From contig JBDRNO010000107.1 of the NCBI GenBank assembly GCA_043811005.1, forward strand, positions 1-8,621: a stretch of DNA of 8,621 bases, in the 5' to 3' direction. Below are positions 1 through 5,400 of this stretch, in pieces. Numbering within the stretch: the stretch's first letter is position 1; every line of letters starts with the position of its first letter. Below the pieces are notes generated by a model that made no database searches, had not been told where the DNA came from, and was given only the letters and a program-made list of their open reading frames with translations. The stretch is from JBDRNO01 sp043811005 (GTDB lineage: Bacteria; Bacteroidota; Bacteroidia; NORP154). The position numbers and the translations under genes are program-made.

Positions 1-310
1 GGTGAAACATTATTATCCCTGGAACAACTCCAAATGACACCATGTCGGCAAGGGAATCCAATTGTTTCCCCATTTCCGAATAAGCATTTAAGAACCTTGC
101 AGCCATACCATCCAAAAAATCCAGCACTGCCGCAATACCGACAAAGAAGGATGCCCAAATTAAACCCGCTGGATGTAATCCCATAGGAGTGGGATTGGTG
201 TCAAAAGGATTAACATCCTCCTGAAAAGCAGCAATAACAGCCAAACAACCACAAAGAAGGTTCAGGCAGGTGAGAAAGTTCGGGAGGTGTTTTTTTACCC
301 TATCCTTCAT
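1..310 (-). CDS. pssA: CDP-diacylglycerol--serine O-phosphatidyltransferase, N-terminal part (cut by window edge)
   Basis: This enzyme makes phosphatidylserine from CDP-diacylglycerol and L-serine at the inner membrane, the step before phosphatidylethanolamine. Translating the minus strand from the ATG at 310-308 gives 103 codons that remain open at the left edge. The protein begins MKDRVKKHLPNFLTCLN, the usual opening of Bacteroidota PssA, followed by a hydrophobic segment (about residues 12-29). The full CDP-alcohol phosphotransferase signature D-x2-D-G-x2-A-R-x8-G-x3-D-x3-D is present: D64, D67, G68, A71, R72, G81, D85 and D89. These residues bind the metal and the CDP group. The family is usually about 230-250 residues, so more than half lies outside the window. 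The start is chosen because it gives the family's N-terminus; an upstream ATG at 328-326 is in another frame and stops after 11 codons. The gene is divergent from the PorV-like gene. Family assignment is firm; the serine substrate is inferred from overall similarity. Confidence 0.93.
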   Translation of the reverse strand, partial: MKDRVKKHLPNFLTCLNLLCGCLAVIAAFQEDVNPFDTNPTPMGLHPAGLIWASFFVGIAAVLDFLDGMAARFLNAYSEMGKQLDSLADMVSFGVVPGIIMFH

Positions 311-413
311 ATAATGATGTTTTGGTTTTCTCCATTTCCTTAATAAAATATGGATTAGAAAGCGAATTTTCAGTCATCAGATCAATCTTTCCGGATTATT
401 TATTGTTGAGACG

Positions 414-421
414 CAAAAATA
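414..421 (-). promoter_or_regulatory. Candidate Bacteroidota-type -7 element for pssA
   Basis: Read on the minus strand, the sequence is TATTTTTG, which fits the Bacteroidota primary-sigma -7 consensus TAnnTTTG exactly. About 19 bases upstream lies TGTT, only a weak match to the -33 element. It would give a leader of roughly 95 bases before the pssA ATG. The region is very AT-rich, so a chance match is quite possible. Confidence 0.3.
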
Positions 422-580
422 AACTAAAATAAACTTTTGTAACACTATTGAAACAAATTTATTAAAAATACGTACAATATTTGCACATATATAGTGTTAA
501 ACTATTATTATTGCATTGTGAAAGAACATAGCTTCATAATTTTATAAAATTGTGTAAAGTAAAAATATGAGAGAGTTGCT

Positions 581-667
581 GGTTACTGGGCACTGGGTGC
601 TGGGTGGTATGTAATGATTACGGAGTCTGAATATAACCAACAACCCAGAACCCAGCGCCCAGAACCC
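581..667. repeat. Heptamer-built imperfect inverted repeat upstream of the PorV-like gene
   Basis: The left side is four 7-base units (GGTTACT, GGGCACT, GGGTGCT, GGGTGGT; 581-608). The right side, from 636 to 673, is the complementary type: ACCAACA, ACCCAGA, ACCCAGC, GCCCAGA, ACCCAGA and a final ACC. Arms 581-605 and 643-667 are complementary at 21 of 25 positions, with a 37-base spacer. The unit is degenerate but the 7-base period is strict. The right-hand CCCAG units recur upstream of the PorU-like gene. Function is unknown; a dispersed intergenic repeat or an RNA/DNA hairpin are both possible. No T-run follows, so an intrinsic terminator is unlikely. Confidence 0.75.
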
Positions 668-718
668 AGAACCTGATTATTAAATATAAAAAATTAATTA
701 ACAGTATATCGTGTTTAT

Positions 719-737
719 ATATTGAAATTCCGATACA
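719..737 (+). promoter_or_regulatory. Conserved 19-base element, copy 1 (upstream of the PorV-like gene)
   Basis: The element reads ATATTGAAATTCCGATACA and ends 7 bases before the ATG at 745. It matches 17 of 19 positions of the element at 2401-2419 directly upstream of the PorU-like gene. Both copies lie about 50-55 bases after a CCCAG heptamer block. In the rest of the AT-rich intergenic DNA I see no third copy. It may be part of a promoter, an operator or a translation-initiation leader; it does not clearly match TAnnTTTG. Function is inferred only from the duplication and position. Confidence 0.45.
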
Positions 738-744
738 ATAAATT

Positions 745-1887
745 ATGCTGAAAAAGATAAATCTCATCCTTATAATCGCTGCAATTATCAATTTTACTGC
801 CGGGGCACAAAATAACAGTAGTGGGAATAATGAGGAGCTTGATGAAACAATTGCACCGAAGTACAGCAATGAATTTTTAGCAATTGGCGTGGGCGCCCGT
901 GCACTGGGGATGTCGAACGCTTACGTGGCATCGGTTAATGATGTTACCTCCGCATACTGGAACCCGGCAGGGTTGAACCAGGTCTATTGCGACCGCCAGG
1001 TAGCGCTGATGCACTCCGAGTATTTTGCCGGGATTGCAAAATATGACTATGCAGGTTTGGCAGCGCCCATTGATGCCACGAGCACAATTGCATTCTCATT
1101 GATCCGCTTTGGGGTGGATGATATTCCCGACACATCGGAATTGATAGATGCTGAAGGTAACATTCACTACGATCTGATCAGATCTTTCTCGGCAGCCGAC
1201 TATGCATTCCTGTTCTCTTATGCAAAAAAAACGGTGAGTGACACTGTGACTACATGGCTGAAAGGATTAAGTTACGGTGCCAATGTCAAGGTTATCCACC
1301 GTAAAGTAGGCGAATTTGCCAACGCCTGGGGATTTGGCCTGGATATCGGGGGGCAATATGTGCTCGGCAAATGGAAGTTCGGAGCAATGGCAAGGGATAT
1401 CACCTCCACTTTTAACGCCTGGAACTTTAATACCGAAAAATTAGAGGAAGTGTTTACGAAAACCGGTAATATAATCCCTGAAAACTCCCTTGAGATCACT
1501 CTCCCCAAACTCATACTGGGTGCCGGCAGAAAAGTTAACATTTCTGATAAAATCTTTATGTATTCGGAACTAAACCTGGATGTGACCTTTGATGGTATGA
1601 GAAACGTATTTATAAAAAGCGACCCGGTAAGCATTGACCCTCACTTGGGTTTGGAATTCGGATATGCCGGAATCGTTTTCCTTAGGGCTGGCATAGGCAA
1701 TATACAAAAGATAACGGATTTTGACGGAACTAAATCAACAACCCTCCAGCCAAATATGGGAGTGGGAGTGAAAATAAAATTCCTTACTATTGATTACGCA
1801 TTAACCAATATAGGACAGGCAGTAGGACTATACTCAAATGTGTTTTCTTTGAAGTTTGATATTAATAGAAGGGAGAGAGACAATTGA
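745..1887 (+). CDS. PorV/PorQ-family outer-membrane beta-barrel protein (T9SS-associated)
   Basis: This 380-residue protein has a Sec signal peptide: MLKK, a hydrophobic core (about 5-18), and AGA followed by Q22 as the likely cleavage point. The mature protein begins with a short acidic linker, then the family's N-terminal block: FLAIGVGARALGM (G50, A51, R52, G55) followed by WNPAGL (W72-N73-P74-A75-G76). The remainder alternates like beta strands, as expected for a FadL-like outer-membrane barrel. Family members PorV and PorQ belong to the T9SS attachment complex; PorV carries cargo by its C-terminal domain to the sortase PorU. This protein has the general family block (GARALGM, WNPAGL) and not the WNPAKYAF-type block of canonical PorV, so it is probably a paralogue, and I give no symbol. 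The barrel ends in SLKFDI with a short charged tail, RRERDN. The ATG at 745 gives a clean signal peptide. The C25 sortase-like gene follows 532 bases downstream in the same direction and shares its upstream element. Confidence 0.85.
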   Translation: MLKKINLILIIAAIINFTAGAQNNSSGNNEELDETIAPKYSNEFLAIGVGARALGMSNAYVASVNDVTSAYWNPAGLNQVYCDRQVALMHSEYFAGIAKYDYAGLAAPIDATSTIAFSLIRFGVDDIPDTSELIDAEGNIHYDLIRSFSAADYAFLFSYAKKTVSDTVTTWLKGLSYGANVKVIHRKVGEFANAWGFGLDIGGQYVLGKWKFGAMARDITSTFNAWNFNTEKLEEVFTKTGNIIPENSLEITLPKLILGAGRKVNISDKIFMYSELNLDVTFDGMRNVFIKSDPVSIDPHLGLEFGYAGIVFLRAGIGNIQKITDFDGTKSTTLQPNMGVGVKIKFLTIDYALTNIGQAVGLYSNVFSLKFDINRRERDN

Positions 1888-1910
1888 TGCGAAGCAGACT
1901 AAAATGTAAC

Positions 1911-1973
1911 GGGATTTGGTAATTGGTTACGGATTACGGGTTGTTGGATACTGGATGCTGGATGTTGGATGCA
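1911..1973. repeat. Degenerate tandem array of GG-starting heptamers
   Basis: Starting 24 bases after the PorV-like stop codon, the units run GGGATTT, GGTAATT, GGTTAC, GGATTAC, (G)GGTTGTT, GGATACT, GGATGCT, GGATGTT, GGATGCA. The period is 7 with one 6-base unit and one extra G. The last four units are the most alike (GGAT followed by ACT, GCT, GTT or GCA). Looser units of the same kind recur at about 2065-2097. The class is the same as the units at 581-608, but here no nearby complementary array is seen. Confidence 0.65.
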
Positions 1974-2169
1974 TCATGCAATAGTCATTCAGTGGTCATT
2001 AGGTAGGCATTGATGTTATATGGTTGAACGGTTAAATTGATTGTTATTGTCAATTGCCTACTGTTGGTTATTGGCTAAGAGTTGGGCACTGGTTGTGATT
2101 ACTGTCAAAAATGTAATACTATACTTTGAATGGGATAAATTGACACATTTTTCAATAATATTCCTCGAA

Positions 2170-2177
2170 TAAATTTG
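2170..2177 (+). promoter_or_regulatory. Candidate -7 element for the PorU-like gene
   Basis: TAAATTTG matches the Bacteroidota consensus TAnnTTTG exactly. The expected -33 position has only ATTT in place of TTTG. If used, transcription would start just before the TACGAA palindrome and give a leader of about 235 bases containing it. One such match per strand is expected by chance in this much AT-rich DNA, so support is weak. Confidence 0.2.
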
Positions 2178-2190
2178 ATGCATATTATTT

Positions 2191-2272
2191 CATCGAAGTA
2201 CGAATTTGTTACGAACATACGAATTACGAAAATTCGTAGTTCGTAAATTCGTATTTTGTTCGTACTTTGGTG
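2191..2272. repeat. 82-base palindrome of mirrored TACGAA / TTCGTA boxes
   Basis: Four TACGAA boxes (starts 2199, 2210, 2218, 2225) face four TTCGTA boxes (starts 2233, 2240, 2248, 2259). Spacers are 5, 2 and 1 bases, then 2 at the centre, then 1, 2 and 5, so every box falls exactly opposite its complement around the centre 2231.5. Outside the boxes, 2196-2198 pairs with 2265-2267, and with G-U pairs the stem extends to 2191/2272. Mismatches fall only in the spacers and at the centre. It can form a long hairpin in RNA, or a cruciform or symmetrical protein site in DNA. No T-run follows. Confidence 0.85.
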
Positions 2273-2400
2273 GGATAATTACAATAATATATGTCAATTG
2301 AAAATGTAACAATTTACACCGTTTTATGTATAACAACCCAGAGCCCAGCAACTGTATATTAAAAGCACAAAATATTAATTTTACTATAAATTTAATTAGA

Positions 2401-2419
2401 ATATTGAAATACCGATATA
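2401..2419 (+). promoter_or_regulatory. Conserved 19-base element, copy 2 (abuts the GTG start of the PorU-like gene)
   Basis: The element reads ATATTGAAATACCGATATA and ends at the base before the GTG start codon at 2420. It matches 17 of 19 positions with the copy at 719-737. The longer upstream context is also similar: a CCCAG block, ATTAAA, ATTAATT, then the element. The distance to the start codon differs by 7 bases between the copies, which argues against a strict ribosome-binding role for the element itself unless one start is misassigned. Confidence 0.45.
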
Positions 2420-5400
2420 GTGAATAAATATTTACTCGTTTTATTTTCTTTTATATTATTGTTTGGGATAGAATTCCATCATGCTTCTGCACAACAATTC
2501 AGCAATGACTGGATAAACTATTCCCGGCAATACTACAAGTTCAAGATCATTGAGGACGGGATTTATCGAATTGACTCCATCACATTAGCCAATGCCGGTA
2601 TAAACCTCAGCGCTATTGACCCCAGGAACTTTCAGATAATCGGCAGAGGAGATTCATTATACATACATGTTGAGGGTGAAGGTAATGGAGTTTTTAATTC
2701 TACGGACTTCATAGAATTTTACGCAAAAAAAAATGACGGATGGTTGGATACAGCTCTTTACAACGACCACTCCTGGCAGGCAAACCACAATTACAGCCTG
2801 TTCAATGATACTGCGGTGTATTATCTGACGTGGATCAATTCAAATTCTTTAATGAGAATGATACCTGAAACAGCTATTAATTTCGGTAATTATAATGCAG
2901 CTTCCTACTTCATTAAAGAAGCACGCCAGGATTATACATCAACTTACTACGGAGGATACTTTGACAGTAATGGTATTTACGACCCTGAATATACTGAAGC
3001 AGAAGGATGGTTTGACGGTGTTATTGACTTAGGTGTCAGTAAAACAAAAATTTTAAGTACTGGTAACGTTTATCCTTCAGGTCCTGATGCAATAGTGAAT
3101 ACGGTAATAGTTGGAGCTAACAGCTATAATCATCATATAGAAATTAAAGTAAATGGAAATACTGTTATAAATTCTATATACGGCAGCTTTGAGGTCGCCA
3201 GGTTTAATTTCACTGTCCAGCCTGCCGGCTTAATTACCTCCCTTCCAAACTTTAAATTCACCAGTATTGACGATCTGGGTAATCCGGCAGACAGACAGGC
3301 AATCTCTTACATTTCCATAAAATATCCACATAACTTTGACCTCGGTAATTTAACAACCTATAAATTAATTGTCCCTGATGCTACTGATACATCAAAATCC
3401 TTCCTGGATATAAGTAATTTCAATATGCTCAGCTCAACTGCCCGCCTGTATGACCTGACCAATCATAAGCGAATAACTGTTGTTGAGAATAGTGGAAATT
3501 TGAAAGCATTAGTTCCAAATATGGGCGGAGATAAAGAGTGCTATTTAACTTCTGATAATACAATAACGTATATAACTGATTTAAACCCTGTTTCTTCTTC
3601 CGGGTATTTTAGGGATTATTCCGACATTGATCCTGATTCGGCTTTTGTGATCATTACACATAAATCTCTTTTGGCAGAAGCAAATCTCTATGCTAATTAC
3701 AGGAGTACTATTGCAGGAGGCAGTCATAATACGATTGTTGCTGATATTGATGAACTGTATGACCAATTTGCTTACGGCATTATAAAGCACCCCATGGCAA
3801 TAAGGGGATTTGCCGATTTAATTTTACACAAATGGACAACACCTCCACAGCATCTGTTTCTTATAGGAAAATCTATTTGGGCAAGTAAATGCCGCCATGT
3901 TACCAATTACTCAAACAATCTAGTGCCTACTATGGGAGAGCCACCCAGTGACAATATGCTCACTGCAGGTTTGAACGGAACCATGTATGAACCTGCCATC
4001 CCAACCGGGCGGCTTGCTGCACAAACACCAGGGGACGTTAGCGATTATCTGAATAAGGTTGACGAATATGAAAACAATAAATACCTGCCACAGGAAATCC
4101 ATGGAAAGGAGTGGATGAAAAACGTGTTGCATTTCGGTGGAGGTGCCAATGTAGCCCAGCAGCAACAGTTTGCAAATTATTTAAAGCAATATGAAGATAT
4201 AATTGAAGATACTTTATTCGGGGGATATGTTTATACATTTCTAAAAAATACATCAGACCCCATACAAATGCCCGTTGCCGAAACTGTTCGCAACCTGATC
4301 AATGGCGGAGTTTCTATTCTAACATTTTTCGGACATGCCTGGGGAGGCGGTTTCGACCAAAATATTGACTTTCCTGAAAATTACAGTAATGATAACGGGA
4401 AATATCCTTTTTTGATCGCTAATTCCTGTTTTGCCGGAGATATCCATCAACCCGGCGCTTTCAGTACAAGTGAAGTATGGGTGCTTCATGAAAGAGGGGT
4501 GATCGGCTTTATCGCCTCTGTTTCTGAAGGAGAAACCGGTCCCTTACATACATACTCAACCAACCTTTACAATAATATCGGGAAGAATTTTTACGGTCAA
4601 AGTATAGGGAAGATAATACAGGAAACGATTAAAGCGATCCAGCCAAGCAATAAGATCACACTTTATGGGATGGCACTGCATTGTGACCCTGCAATTATAT
4701 TAAACTCTCATGAACTGCCCGATTACACGATAACATCACCCGATGTGTTCTTTACCCCTGAAACCGTTACTGCCGAATTAGATTCGTTCGACATCAATAT
4801 AGTAATAACAAATATCGGCAGGGCAGTGGAAGAATCATTCATTGTTGAGGTAATAAGGAATTTTCCAAATAACCTGGCTGCACCCAAAAAATACATACCA
4901 ATGGTTCATAATGTATATTATAAAGACACACTGACTATAACGCTTCCTGTTGATGTGGTAAACGGAATTGGGTTAAACACATTTGACATTATGGTTGATG
5001 CGGGCAATATGATTGACGAAATGAGTGAAATTAATAACAGTCTATCAAATATTATACTATTTATCAAAGCAGATAATATTATTCCTGTTTATCCTTATGA
5101 GTATGCTATCATACCGAATAATACCGTTACCTTAAAGGCATCTACAGGTGACCCGTTTGCGGTTACAAAAAATTACATATTTGAAATAGATACAACAGAC
5201 CTCTTCAACAGCCCGGGAAAAAAAATCCAGACTGTGAACCAAAGCGGTGGAGTGGTGAATGCACCCATGTCCAACTGGCTTCCAAATACTTTTACTTTCC
5301 AGGACAGCACCGTTTATTACTGGAGAGTAAGTCCCGACACAATCAATTCCAATGATACAGCCAATTGGCGGGAAAGCTCTTTTCAATATATTGATGGTAA

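Larger units (their letters stand above)
311..744. other. Divergent intergenic region between pssA and the PorV-like gene
   Basis: This 434-base gap has no convincing gene. It holds the leader of pssA, with a possible promoter -7 element at 421-414 on the minus strand; a very AT-rich block at about 420-570; a GG/CC heptamer inverted repeat (arms 581-605 and 643-667); and an AT-rich stretch ending in the 19-base element at 719-737, which recurs upstream of the next gene. An 83-codon minus-strand reading frame at 618-869 crosses the repeat and the start of the PorV-like gene. It has low-complexity repeat-derived sequence and is not a gene. Confidence 0.7.
2080..2353. repeat. Widely spaced GG/CC-rich inverted repeat flanking the TACGAA palindrome
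   Basis: The left arm at 2080-2096 (AGTTGGGCACTGGTTGT) pairs with the right arm at 2334-2353 (CAACCCAGAGCCCAGCAACT). Aligned to the reverse complement of the right arm, 16 of the 17 left bases match, with gaps of 3 and 1 bases. About 237 bases lie between the arms, with the TACGAA palindrome near the middle. The right arm is the same CCCAG-heptamer type as at 643-670. The arrangement resembles an expanded version of the inverted repeat upstream of the PorV-like gene. Confidence 0.5.
1888..2419. other. Repeat-rich intergenic region between the PorV-like and PorU-like genes
   Basis: This 532-base gap has no supportable gene on either strand. In order it holds a GG-heptamer array (1911-1973), small AT-rich dyads such as AATTGA/TCAATT (2035-2055), the left arm of a second GG/CC inverted repeat (2080-2096), a possible -7 element (2170-2177), the TACGAA palindrome (2191-2272), the right CCCAG arm (2334-2353) and the 19-base element (2401-2419). 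AAAATGTAAY occurs three times (1901, 2107, 2301). No intrinsic terminator with a T-run follows the PorV-like stop codon, so read-through into this region cannot be excluded. Confidence 0.75.

Noticed and set aside
326..361. Short minus-strand ORF (11 codons from the ATG at 328-326) overlapping the pssA start
   Set aside because: It is very short, has no recognisable peptide features and is easily explained by chance in the pssA leader.
480..513. TTTG and TATTATTG as a plus-strand promoter for the PorV-like gene
   Set aside because: The -7 has one mismatch, the spacer is 22 bases and not about 19, and the site would sit more than 200 bases upstream behind the inverted repeat; too weak to annotate.
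618..869. 83-codon minus-strand reading frame
   Set aside because: It overlaps the start of the PorV-like gene in antisense, and its C-terminal half translates the heptamer repeat into FWVLGAGFWVVG-type low-complexity sequence.
1911..2270. Heptamer and TACGAA repeats as a CRISPR array
   Set aside because: There are no 25-40 base repeats separated by unique spacers, and no cas genes; the units are 6-7 bases and contiguous or mirrored.
2191..2272. Palindrome as an intrinsic terminator of the PorV-like gene
   Set aside because: The stem is AT-rich, lies about 300 bases after the stop codon and is not followed by a T-run.
1901..2310. AAAATGTAAY repeated three times, about 200 bases apart
   Set aside because: A 10-base AT-rich word repeated in AT-rich DNA is weak evidence; flanking bases differ between copies.
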